Shown here: positions 1 to 7,956 of the stretch, in pieces
Numbering within the stretch: the first letter of the stretch is position 1
Layout of the letters: each line of letters starts with the position of its first letter
Source of the DNA: Methylobacterium ajmalii
GTDB lineage: Bacteria; Pseudomonadota; Alphaproteobacteria; Rhizobiales; Beijerinckiaceae
DNA: 39,524 nucleotides
Assembly (NCBI RefSeq): GCF_016613415.1
Contig: NZ_JACWCT010000036.1
Span: forward strand, 20,694 to 60,217
Direction: 5' to 3'
Notes under the pieces: generated by a model
Told to the model about the DNA's origin: nothing
The model's database searches: none
The model's input: the letters and a program-made list of their open reading frames with translations, nothing else
Translations under genes and position numbers: made by a program

Positions 1-1
1 G

Positions 2-2356
2 GCGCTCAACGCGGCGCTGGCCGCGGCGGTGCCCGGCCTCGCCCTGCGCCTGCCGGAGCCGCCGCGGGAGCGGATCGTCGACACGCCGCCGGTGCCGGTG
101 CTGCGCCTGTTCCAGATCGAGGCGCCGGCACCGTATTTCTACGGCCGGCCGCCGGTGCCGGTGCGCCTCGCGGCGCTCTCGTTCCGCTACGGTCCGGTGG
201 CGGTGCCGTTCGGCGACCCGCGGCAGCGGCCGAGCAAGCTCGCCGGCGGGCGGCTCCACGTCGTGGAGCGCGACGCCCCGGCCGAGCAGCGGGCGGTGGC
301 GCGGCTCCTCGCCCACGGCCTGTCGCCGCTCCAGGAGCGCCGCACGCCCCTGGCCCTCGGCCACGCCCAGCACCAGGCCCATGCCCGGGACTTCCTGCCC
401 GATGCCGGCGAGGAGGCCTGGACCGCGATCCAGGCCGAGGCGCTGCCGGCCCTCGCGGCGGAGGGGTTCGAGATCGGCGCCGATCGCAGCTTCCGCGGCC
501 GGGTGCTGCGCCCGGATGCGGCGGTCGAGTTCGCGATCCACGAGAGCACCGGGATCGACTGGCTCGAACTCGATCTGGGGATCGAGGTCGAGGGCGAGCG
601 CATCCCCCTCGCCGAGCCGGTGGCCGCGCTGCTGGCCCGGCCCGACTTCTCGATCGAGGCGCTCGACGAGGCCTCGCCCGAGCCCGTGATGGTGCCGCTG
701 CCCGACGGGCGGGTGCTGGCGCTGCCGGCGGCCCGGCTCAAGCCGATCCTGCTCGCCCTGCGCGAATTGAGCCTCGGCGGCTCCGGCGAGGGCGGGCGCC
801 TGAGGCTCGGCCTCGTCGACGCCGCCACGCTCGCGGCGCTGGAGCGGGCGAGCCAGGCCGCGATGGTGGCCTGGCGCGGCGGCGAGGCCCTGCGCGCCAT
901 GGGCCGGCGGCTGCTCGCCGAGGGCGGCATCCCGCCGGTCGCCCCGCCGGAGAGCTTCCGCGCGCAGCTGCGGCCCTACCAGGCCGAGGGGCTGGCCTGG
1001 CTCGCCTTCCTGCGCGAGGCCGGCCTCGGCGGGATCCTCGCCGACGACATGGGGCTAGGCAAGACCGTGCAGGCGCTGGCGCTGATCGCCCGCGAGAAGG
1101 CCGAGGGGCGCCTCGACCGGCCGGCCCTCGTGGTCGCGCCGACGAGCCTGATGGCGAACTGGCGCCGGGAGGCGGAGCGCTTCGACCCCGGCCTCGCGGT
1201 GCTGGTCCTGCACGGGCTCGGCCGCCGGGAGCATTTCGACGCGATTGCCCAACACGACCTCGTGCTCACCACCTATCCCCTCGTCGCCCGCGACCAGGCG
1301 GTGCTCGGCGCGCAGGAGTGGCACCTCCTGGTCCTCGACGAGGCCCAGACGATCAAGAACCCGGACGCGGCGACGACCCAGATCATCCGCTCGCTCGCCG
1401 CCCGGCACCGGTTCTGCCTCTCGGGCACGCCGCTGGAAAACAACCTGGCGGAGCTCTGGTCGCTGTTCTCCTTCGCCTGCCCGGGGCTCCTCGGCGAGCG
1501 CCGGACCTTCGCGCGGGACTGGCGCACGCCGATCGAGAAGCACGGCGACGCCGAGCGCGGCCGGCTGCTGGCGCGGCGGATCCGGCCGTTCCTGCTGCGC
1601 CGGACCAAGGAGGAGGTCGCCCGCGACCTGCCGGCCAAGACCGAGATCACCGAGGAGGTCGAGATGGGCGAGGCCCAGCGCGCCCTCTACGAGTCGATCC
1701 GCCTAGCGATGCACGCCCGGGTACGCGAGGCGATCGCCGCCAAGGGCTGGGAGCGCAGCCGGATCGTCGTCCTCGACGCCCTGCTCAAGCTGCGCCAGGC
1801 CTGCTGCGACCCGCGCCTGCTGAAGCTCGACCACGCGGCCGAGGCCGCCTCGGCCAAGCTCGAACGGCTGGAGGAGCTCCTCGAGGCGCTGGTCGCCGAG
1901 GGGCGCCGGGTGCTGGTGTTCTCGCAGTTCACCGCGATGCTCGACCTGATCAAGCCGCGCCTGGCGGCGGCCGGCATCGCGCATGCCGAACTGACCGGGC
2001 GCACCCGCAAGCGCGAGGCGGTGCTCGCCCGCTTCGAGGCCGGCGAGGTTCCGGTCTTCCTGATCAGCCTCAAGGCCGGCGGCACCGGCCTCAACCTCAC
2101 AGGCGCCGACACGGTGATCCTGTACGACCCGTGGTGGAACCCGGCGGTGGAGGCCCAGGCGATCGACCGCGCCCACCGCATCGGCCAGGACAAGCCGGTC
2201 TTCGTCCACCGGCTCGTCGCGGCGCGCAGCATTGAGGAGAAGATGGAGGCGCTCAAGGCCCGCAAGAGCGCGCTCGCCGAGGCTTTGTTCGACCACGACG
2301 GCACCCCGACGAGCGCGCTGACGCCGGCCGACATCGACGCGCTCCTGGAGGCGTGA
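2..2356 (+). CDS. SNF2/SWI2-family DEAD/DEAH-box helicase, 5' end outside window
   Basis: ATP-driven DNA translocase of the SNF2 family. The frame is open from the first bases of the window with no convincing start, so the N-terminus is missing; a GTG at 29 is unlikely to be the true start. Visible motifs in order are motif I DDMGLGKT (Lys near visible residue 354), motif II DEAQ (near 446), motif III SGTPLENN, the second RecA lobe with FSQFTAML, and motifs V/VI in LKAGGTGLNL and AIDRAHRIGQ. About 784 residues are present; bacterial relatives are often 1000 or more and can carry an N-terminal SWIM zinc finger, which would lie outside the window. The role is probably DNA repair or transcription-linked remodelling; the exact substrate cannot be read from sequence. 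It converges with the EAL gene, with only 3 bases between the stops. Confidence 0.93.
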   Translation, partial: ALNAALAAAVPGLALRLPEPPRERIVDTPPVPVLRLFQIEAPAPYFYGRPPVPVRLAALSFRYGPVAVPFGDPRQRPSKLAGGRLHVVERDAPAEQRAVARLLAHGLSPLQERRTPLALGHAQHQAHARDFLPDAGEEAWTAIQAEALPALAAEGFEIGADRSFRGRVLRPDAAVEFAIHESTGIDWLELDLGIEVEGERIPLAEPVAALLARPDFSIEALDEASPEPVMVPLPDGRVLALPAARLKPILLALRELSLGGSGEGGRLRLGLVDAATLAALERASQAAMVAWRGGEALRAMGRRLLAEGGIPPVAPPESFRAQLRPYQAEGLAWLAFLREAGLGGILADDMGLGKTVQALALIAREKAEGRLDRPALVVAPTSLMANWRREAERFDPGLAVLVLHGLGRREHFDAIAQHDLVLTTYPLVARDQAVLGAQEWHLLVLDEAQTIKNPDAATTQIIRSLAARHRFCLSGTPLENNLAELWSLFSFACPGLLGERRTFARDWRTPIEKHGDAERGRLLARRIRPFLLRRTKEEVARDLPAKTEITEEVEMGEAQRALYESIRLAMHARVREAIAAKGWERSRIVVLDALLKLRQACCDPRLLKLDHAAEAASAKLERLEELLEALVAEGRRVLVFSQFTAMLDLIKPRLAAAGIAHAELTGRTRKREAVLARFEAGEVPVFLISLKAGGTGLNLTGADTVILYDPWWNPAVEAQAIDRAHRIGQDKPVFVHRLVAARSIEEKMEALKARKSALAEALFDHDGTPTSALTPADIDALLEA

Positions 2357-2359
2357 GCC

Positions 2360-3127
2360 TCACGCCGCCTGCTGCATCCCCGCCGGGCTCAGCTCCGGCA
2401 GGGCCGCCACCGCGGGCCGGGCGAACAGGTAGCCCTGGAACAGGGTGATGCCGGCCTCCCGCAGGGCGGAAAGCTCGCCCTCCGTCTCGATCCCCTCGGC
2501 GATCACCGCGACGCCGAGGGTCCGGGCGATGCCGATCACGCCCGACACGATCGCACGGCGCGCCGGGGAATCGGCGATGCCGCGGATCAGCTCCATGTCG
2601 AGCTTGATCAGGTCGGGCTGGAACCGGGCCAGCAGGCCGAGGCCCGCATAGCCGGCGCCGAAATCGTCGAGCGCGGTGAGGAAGCCGCGCTGGCGGTAAT
2701 CGGCGACGATGCGCTGGACGTGGGCGACGTCGGTCATGCGCTCGTTCTCGGTGAACTCGAACATGATCCGCCGGTGCGAGAACCCGATCCGCCGCGCCGC
2801 CTCGAGCGTCGCCCGGATGCAGGCCGCCGGCTCGTAGACGGCGTTCGGCAGGAAGTTGATCGACAGCCGCACGTCGCCGGCCGGAAACAGCCCGCCGGCC
2901 AGCTCGATCGCCTTGGTGCGGCAGGCCTGGTCGAAGCGGTAGCGGTTGTCGTCGTTGACCTGGCCGAGGATGTAACCGGCGCCCTGGCCCTCGGTGCCGC
3001 GCACCAGCGCCTCGTAGCCCCAGACCTCGTTCCTCTCGATGTCGACGATGGGGTGAAAGGCCATCGTGAAGGCGAAGGGAAGCGGTTCACCGCTCCGGCA
3101 TTGCCCACATCCGCTCCGCTCGGTCAT
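2360..3127 (-). CDS. EAL-domain cyclic-di-GMP phosphodiesterase
   Basis: A 255-residue single-domain EAL protein, expected to hydrolyse cyclic di-GMP to pGpG in the cytoplasm. The catalytic set looks intact: EAL at residues 39-41 (GYEALVRG), the Asn of SINFLPN, Glu of EFTE, the DDFGAGYAGL loop with the metal-binding Asp pair, Lys of LIKLD, Glu of AEGIE and Gln of FQGYLFARP. It therefore looks active rather than a degenerate sensor. There is no GGDEF, PAS or membrane segment. The N-terminus carries a CGQC pair (Cys7, Cys10) just before the domain, which could bind metal or sense redox; that is inference. The ATG at 3127 has a GGAG-like ribosome site. A 19-base palindrome lies about 20 bases upstream. 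Confidence 0.9.
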   Translation of the reverse strand: MTERSGCGQCRSGEPLPFAFTMAFHPIVDIERNEVWGYEALVRGTEGQGAGYILGQVNDDNRYRFDQACRTKAIELAGGLFPAGDVRLSINFLPNAVYEPAACIRATLEAARRIGFSHRRIMFEFTENERMTDVAHVQRIVADYRQRGFLTALDDFGAGYAGLGLLARFQPDLIKLDMELIRGIADSPARRAIVSGVIGIARTLGVAVIAEGIETEGELSALREAGITLFQGYLFARPAVAALPELSPAGMQQAA

Positions 3128-3499
3128 CGTACTGCTCCGGACCCGCCGGTAGATACCCTACCGGGGTTATCTTCATGTAAGGTAAAACCGGTGGCTCCCG
3201 GGCGGGATTCGACGATCTGTTTCGTGAGGAGCCGAGGCGAGGTCACGCGGCGCGGGCTCCGACACGTCGAGGCCCGGATCCCCCGGCCGGCGCGGCAGCG
3301 GAGATCCCGGCAACGGGCGGGGCGGCATCGGATCGGACATTTCCGGTCGCCGGGACGTCTCTCTCGCTCATCCTCGGACGTGGTTTGGGCGATGTCGTCC
3401 TAAGAATCGATGTCGCGATCCGCATGCCCCGTCATTGTCCGGACGATCGGCAAGGTCGTTGCAAGCGGGATCCGTCCTCCGGTGCCGCCGTTCCCTGCG
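3128..3499. other. Gene-free stretch between EAL and DedA genes
   Basis: About 370 bases with no convincing gene. The part next to the EAL gene is less GC-rich and holds the palindrome at 3146-3164 and presumably the EAL promoter. A 60-codon minus-strand frame at 3243-3425 has low-complexity Arg/Pro/Ala composition and no recognisable domain, so I do not call it. Confidence 0.5.
3146..3164. promoter_or_regulatory. 19-base palindrome upstream of EAL gene, candidate operator
   Basis: CCGGTAG-ATACC-CTACCGG, a perfect 7-base inverted repeat with a 5-base spacer, lies 19 bases upstream of the EAL start codon on its promoter side. Its place suits a repressor site overlapping the transcription start. 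The regulator is unknown, and a short RNA hairpin in the 5' leader is the alternative. Confidence 0.35.
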
Positions 3500-4024
3500 T
3501 CAGGCGCGCCGCAGCCAGTCGATCAGCCCGGCGCCCGGGGCGAGCCAGACGAAGGCCCACAGGAAGGCCGAGGAGACGTTGGCGAGCCAGAACGGCAGCC
3601 GCGGCAGCAGGGCCACGCCGGCGATGAGCGGCACCACCGCCCGGGCCGGGCCGATGAAGCGGCCGACGACGATCGCCCAGGCGCCCCAGCGCTGGCAGAA
3701 CGCCTCGCCCTTCTGCACCATCTCGGGGTAGCGGCCGAGCGGCCACATCCGCTTGGCGCCGTCCTTGTAGTAGCGGCCGACCTCGTAGGAGACCCAGTCC
3801 CCCAGGATCGCCCCGATCGCCGCGCCCACCATCACCGGCAGGAACGGGATCGCGCCCGAGCCGATCAGTGCCCCGATGCCGATCAGGATCACGGTCGCCG
3901 GCACCAGGAGCGAAAGCACCGCCAGGGATTCGCAGAAGGCGATGATCCCGGTGATCACCGGCGCCCAGGCCTGGTGGTCGCGCACGAAATCGAGCACCGT
4001 GGTGCGCAAGCTCTCGAAGTCCAT
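3500..4024 (-). CDS. DedA family membrane protein
   Basis: A 174-residue integral membrane protein of the DedA/SNARE-associated (VTT) family. It shows hydrophobic stretches around ITGIIAFCESLAVLSLLVP and FLPVMVGAAIGAILGDW, then the family signature region GRFIGPARAVVPLIAG, and a C-terminal membrane segment. Family members are linked to lipid-carrier scrambling and envelope or proton-motive-force homeostasis; the specific substrate here is not known. The frame is open further upstream to 4114, but that extension is low complexity. The ATG at 4024 gives the usual family N-terminus (MDFESLRTTVLDF), although its ribosome site is weak (AAGG). It is transcribed away from pdxY. Confidence 0.85.
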   Translation of the reverse strand: MDFESLRTTVLDFVRDHQAWAPVITGIIAFCESLAVLSLLVPATVILIGIGALIGSGAIPFLPVMVGAAIGAILGDWVSYEVGRYYKDGAKRMWPLGRYPEMVQKGEAFCQRWGAWAIVVGRFIGPARAVVPLIAGVALLPRLPFWLANVSSAFLWAFVWLAPGAGLIDWLRRA

Positions 4025-4235
4025 CGGAACCTTGACCTTGAGGGAACGGGCAGCCGGGACAAGTCGCGAGCCCACGAGGACGTTCCGCCCTGCCGAGCCC
4101 TCTCGGCCCGGCACGGTGAGCGCCGGGTAAATCCCCCCGCTCGGGGCGGTTGCCAGGAGGGCCCGATCCGGGGATCGTGCGGGCCTCGCGCCCCGGCCCC
4201 GGCCGAGGGCGCCCCTGCGAGGGTCCCGCGTCGCG

Positions 4236-5084
4236 ATGAACGTCCTGTCGATCCAGTCCCACGTCGCCTACGGCCATGTCGGCAACGCCTCGGCGGTCTT
4301 CCCGATGCAGCGCCTCGGGGTCGAGGTCTGGGCCGTGCACACGGTGCAGTTCTCCAACCACACCGGCTACGGCGCCTGGCGCGGCCGGGTGTTCGACGGG
4401 CCGGCGATCGAGGAGCTGGTCGAGGGCATCGCCGAGCGCGGGGTGCTGCCGACCTGCGACGGGGTGCTGTCGGGCTACATGGGCTCGGCCGATATCGGCA
4501 CCGCGATCCTCAGGGCGGTCGAACGGGTGCGGGGGGCCAACCCCGCGGCCCTCTATTGCTGCGACCCGGTGATCGGCGATGTCGGCCGCGGCGTGTTCGT
4601 GCGGCCCGGCATCCCGGAATTCATGCGCGACCATGCCGTGCCGGCGGCCGACATCATCACCCCCAACCAGTTCGAGCTCGATTACTTGAGCGGGATCGAG
4701 ACCCGGACGCTGGCCGACGCGAAGGCGGCCGTCGCCGCCGTGCAGGCGAGCGGCCCGAAGGTGGTGCTGGTCACCTCGCTCCACACCGAGGAGACGCCGG
4801 AAGACAGCATCGACATGCTGGCCGGCGAGGCCGGCCGGTTCTGGCGCCTGCGCACCCCGCGCCTGTCCTTGAGCGTCAACGGCGCGGGCGACGCCACCGC
4901 AGCCCTGTTCCTGGTGCACTACGCCCGCACCCGCTCGGCCGGCGAGGCGCTGGGGGCCGCCGCCGCCTCGATCTTCGGCCTCCTGCGGCGCACCGAGGAG
5001 GCCGGCGCCCGGGAGATCCTGACGGTCGCGGCGCAGGACGAGTTCGTGGCCCCGAGCCGCACCTTCCCGGTCGAGGCGGTGTGA
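4236..5084 (+). CDS. pdxY: Pyridoxal kinase
   Basis: A 282-residue ribokinase-fold vitamin kinase that phosphorylates pyridoxal (and probably pyridoxine and pyridoxamine) with ATP in the B6 salvage pathway. Family features are the N-terminal [17 protein letters not shown] substrate-binding start, the QFSNHTGYG loop, CDPVIGD in the middle, [12 protein letters not shown], and the anion-hole/catalytic motif NGAGDATAA near the C-terminus. Length fits PdxY/PdxK (about 285). The ATG at 4236 is the natural start because the [10 protein letters not shown] block begins five residues later. It is a single gene that nearly abuts the convergent DUF2891 gene (4 bases between stops). Confidence 0.93.
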   Translation: MNVLSIQSHVAYGHVGNASAVFPMQRLGVEVWAVHTVQFSNHTGYGAWRGRVFDGPAIEELVEGIAERGVLPTCDGVLSGYMGSADIGTAILRAVERVRGANPAALYCCDPVIGDVGRGVFVRPGIPEFMRDHAVPAADIITPNQFELDYLSGIETRTLADAKAAVAAVQASGPKVVLVTSLHTEETPEDSIDMLAGEAGRFWRLRTPRLSLSVNGAGDATAALFLVHYARTRSAGEALGAAAASIFGLLRRTEEAGAREILTVAAQDEFVAPSRTFPVEAV

Positions 5085-5088
5085 GCGA

Positions 5089-6093
5089 TCACGCCTCCAG
5101 CGCCAGGAGCGCGAAGCTCGCGAGCCAGTGCTCGCCCATGTAGTCGTCGGCGAGGTGCGGCAGGGCGGCGGCGAGGTGCGCCTCGGCCGCCTCGCGCAGG
5201 ACCGGACTCCGCGGGTCGCCGTCCGGCAGCGCACCGGCGAGCGCCCGCAGGCACCAGGCCCGGCTGAGGTTGAGCCCGTCGAGATGGGCGATCTTGCCGT
5301 CGCTGCGGTCGGTGACGGTGGCCGGCCGAAACAGGGTCTCGGGCCGGCGCTCGGCGAGGCGCGGCAGGAAGCGGTCGAACCAGGGCGCGAACGCGTCGGC
5401 CGGCAGCAGGCGGCGCAGGCACTCGGCCTCGATCAGCGCGGAGGACAGGAAGTCGTCGCCGCTCGGCTCGCCCCAGGCCGGGCAGTCGGCATCCTCGCCG
5501 TACCAGCGCAGGGCGGTGGCACGCAGGAGGTCGGTCAGCGCCGTGTCCCCGGTCCCGTCGGCGTAATCCGCCGCCATGCGCAGCCCGAAGGCGGTGTTGA
5601 AATGCGTGCCGACCCGCACCGGGTAGGGCGAGAACGGCAGGAAGTCCCGGAAGCGCCGGGCGAAGATCTCCGCCATCGGGGCGAGCGCCCGCGCCCAGCG
5701 CGGCTCGGGCAGGCGTGCCAGCTCGTCGGCGAGCTTCAGCGCCCAGGCCCAGCCGTAGGGCCGCTTGAAGCCCCGCGCGGTCGGGGCCTCCAGGTAGGCG
5801 CACTCGCCCGCGACCTTCTCGGGCGTCAGCTGCCGGTCGAACAGGGCGCGGATCGCGGGGGCCTGCGGTCCCTCGGGGAAGAGCCGCAGCACCCGGGCGA
5901 GCAGCCAGTAGCCGTGGACGCAGGAATGCCAGTCGAAGCTGCCGTGGAACACCGGGTGCAGGGCGGCCGGCGTGCGCGCGTCCTCGGGACCCGCCAGGGT
6001 GTGGTCGGGCTTGTTCGGGTATTCCCGGGTGACGTGGCCGAGGGTGAGCGCGGCGAAGCGGGCGCCGGTCTCGGGGGTGAGGGCGTGGGGCAT
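5089..6093 (-). CDS. DUF2891 domain protein
   Basis: A 334-residue protein matching the DUF2891 family, whose function is unknown. Recognisable blocks are HPVFHGSFDWHSCVHGYW near residue 50, the RPYGWAWALKLADEL segment, THFNTAFGLRMAADYA, and a C-terminal DYMGEHWLASFALLAL. The alternating helices and conserved His/Trp/Asp resemble alpha-alpha barrel glycan-active enzymes; that is a structural guess. The frame extends upstream to 6252, but the ATG at 6093 starts the conserved region. It lies divergent from the PhzF-like gene, sharing a 150-base intergenic region. Confidence 0.8.
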   Translation of the reverse strand: MPHALTPETGARFAALTLGHVTREYPNKPDHTLAGPEDARTPAALHPVFHGSFDWHSCVHGYWLLARVLRLFPEGPQAPAIRALFDRQLTPEKVAGECAYLEAPTARGFKRPYGWAWALKLADELARLPEPRWARALAPMAEIFARRFRDFLPFSPYPVRVGTHFNTAFGLRMAADYADGTGDTALTDLLRATALRWYGEDADCPAWGEPSGDDFLSSALIEAECLRRLLPADAFAPWFDRFLPRLAERRPETLFRPATVTDRSDGKIAHLDGLNLSRAWCLRALAGALPDGDPRSPVLREAAEAHLAAALPHLADDYMGEHWLASFALLALEA

Positions 6094-6242
6094 GGCAGGG
6101 CGCTCCGGCGGATCGTCCCGCACGCCTACACCATCCGGGGGCGGCGCATCATCTCCGGCCGTCAGACCTTGCGCCTTCCCCTTGCGCCCTCCCCCCGATC
6201 CGTGCTGCCTCGCGCCATGCCGCCAGACGGATGGATGGTCCA

Positions 6243-7145
6243 ATGCCCGCACGCCGCTACGCCACCCTGGACGTGTTCACCGAGACCGCGCTCGCCGGCA
6301 ATCCGCTGGCGGTCGTGCTCGACGCCGAGGGGCTGGACGAGGCCGCGATGCAGGCCATCGCCCGGGAGTTCAACCTGTCGGAGACGGTGTTCGTGATGCC
6401 GCCCGCCGAGAGCCGGCACCGGGCGCGGCTGCGGATCTTCACGCCCACCCAGGAGCTCGCCTTCGCCGGCCACCCGACCGTCGGCACGGCGGTGCTGCTC
6501 GCGCTCAGCGACGAGCGGGCGGAGGTCGCGGACGCGGTGGCGTTCGGGCTCGAGGAAGAGGTCGGCGTGGTGCCCTGCGTGGTCGAGGCCGGCGAGGGGC
6601 GCGGCCGGGCGCGCTTTCGCCTGCCGCGCCTGCCGGAGAGCTGGGGCGAGGAGCCGGACGCCACGGCGCTCGCCGGGGCGCTCGGCCTGTCGCCCGCCGA
6701 GATCGGATTCGCCCGCCACCGGCCGAGCCGCTACAGCGCCGGCACGCCGTTCCACCTCGTGCCGGTGCGCAACCTCGACGCCCTCGCGCGGGCGCGGGCG
6801 AGCGCCGCCTCCCTGGCCGAGGCCCTCGGGCCCGGCGCCAAGGTGTTTCTCTATACCGGCGAGACCGGGGATCCCGCTCACGACTTCCGGGCCCGGATGT
6901 TCGCCCCCGCCGCCGGCATCGTCGAGGACCCGGCGACCGGCGGGGCGGTGGCGGCCTTCGCCGGCGCCCTGATGCAGTTCGAGCCCCTGGGGAGCGGCAC
7001 CCACGACCTCCGCATCGCGCAAGGGTTCGAGATGGGCCGGCCGAGCGAGATCCTGCTCCAGCTCACGATCGAGGACGGCGCACTGCGGGCGGCGGAGATC
7101 GGCGGTGGCGCCGTCCTGGTCTCCGAGGGCGTGCTGCACCTGTGA
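6243..7145 (+). CDS. PhzF family isomerase/epimerase-like protein
   Basis: A protein of 300 residues (304 if the in-frame ATG at 6231 is used) of the PhzF/diaminopimelate-epimerase fold. Family marks are YATLDVFTETALAGNPLAVV at the N-terminus, the catalytic Glu in NLSETVFV, the FAGHPTVGTA glycine loop, and DPATGGAVAAFAG in the second half. PhzF of phenazine synthesis is the characterised member; most homologues, including this one with no phenazine genes nearby, act on unknown small metabolites. Neither start has a good ribosome site; I prefer 6243 because homologues usually begin close to the RRYATLDVF block. The stop overlaps the GTG start of the Nudix gene, suggesting coupled translation. 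Confidence 0.87.
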   Translation: MPARRYATLDVFTETALAGNPLAVVLDAEGLDEAAMQAIAREFNLSETVFVMPPAESRHRARLRIFTPTQELAFAGHPTVGTAVLLALSDERAEVADAVAFGLEEEVGVVPCVVEAGEGRGRARFRLPRLPESWGEEPDATALAGALGLSPAEIGFARHRPSRYSAGTPFHLVPVRNLDALARARASAASLAEALGPGAKVFLYTGETGDPAHDFRARMFAPAAGIVEDPATGGAVAAFAGALMQFEPLGSGTHDLRIAQGFEMGRPSEILLQLTIEDGALRAAEIGGGAVLVSEGVLHL

Positions 7146-7852
7146 CCGGCGTCACCCTCACGCCGGCCCGCGCGGTCGCGGCCCGGATGGTCGCGCACGA
7201 CTGGCCCTGGGCCCGCGACCACCGGGCGGCCATCGCGGCGCATTGGGAGCGCCGCCGGGCGGCCCGCCCGGCGATGTTCAACGGCACCGTGCTGCTGCTG
7301 CGGCGCTGGACGCTCGCCGACGGGGTTCTGGACCTCGAGTTGTTCGAGGCCGAGTTCGCCGCCCTCCTCGCCCTGAAGGACTGGGGGTTCCCGGACGGGG
7401 AGGTCCTCAACGTCTTCGCGGCGGCGGTGCCGCGCACCCGGGACGGCGCCTTCCTGCTCGGCGAGATGGGCCCGCACACCGCCGCCGCCGGGCGGGTCTA
7501 CTTCCCCTGCGGCACCCCGGACCCGACCGACATCGCCCCCGACGGCCGGGTCGACCTCGCGGCGAGCGCGCTGCGCGAGTTGCGGGAGGAGACCGGCCTC
7601 GTCGCCCCGGAGGGGCCCGAGCCCGGCTGGGTGATCGTGCGCGACGGCGGCCTGATGGCGCTCCTGCGCCCGGTGTCGCTCGTCGAGGACGAGGCGCAGG
7701 TGCGGGCGCGGATCGCCGCCCACCTCGCCGCCGAGGCGGAGCCGGAACTGTCCGGCATCGTCGCCGTGCGCACGGAAGCGGATCTCGACCCCGCCCGGAT
7801 GCCGGGCTTCGCGCGGCACTACCTCGAGGCCGTGCTGGCGGGGACCGCCTGA
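7142..7852 (+). CDS. Nudix hydrolase family protein
   Basis: A 236-residue protein with the core of a Nudix box, RELREETGL at residues 145-153, which would bind the metal ions that cleave a nucleoside-diphosphate-linked compound. The glutamate expected eight residues before the box is not there (Val, with Asp next to it), so the box is slightly non-canonical. An N-terminal extension of about 90 residues precedes the fold. The GTG at 7142 overlaps the PhzF-like stop (GTGA), the best start by context, and the two genes form a pair. The substrate is unknown; the shared transcript suggests both act on one small-molecule pathway or in metabolite clean-up. Confidence 0.8.
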   Translation: MTGVTLTPARAVAARMVAHDWPWARDHRAAIAAHWERRRAARPAMFNGTVLLLRRWTLADGVLDLELFEAEFAALLALKDWGFPDGEVLNVFAAAVPRTRDGAFLLGEMGPHTAAAGRVYFPCGTPDPTDIAPDGRVDLAASALRELREETGLVAPEGPEPGWVIVRDGGLMALLRPVSLVEDEAQVRARIAAHLAAEAEPELSGIVAVRTEADLDPARMPGFARHYLEAVLAGTA

Positions 7853-7956
7853 GCGCGTCGCGGGAACAAGACCTGACACGGTTCACAGCGGCGCGTCCCG
7901 CCGCTACGCTCGCCGGGCAGACGCCCGGGACGAGGCGCCGCGAGGGGGAGACCGTG

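Noticed and set aside
3432..5234. 600-codon minus-strand open frame opposite DedA and pdxY
   Set aside because: It is a GC-driven shadow: it runs through two genes with clear families and has Arg/Gly/Pro-rich low-complexity content.
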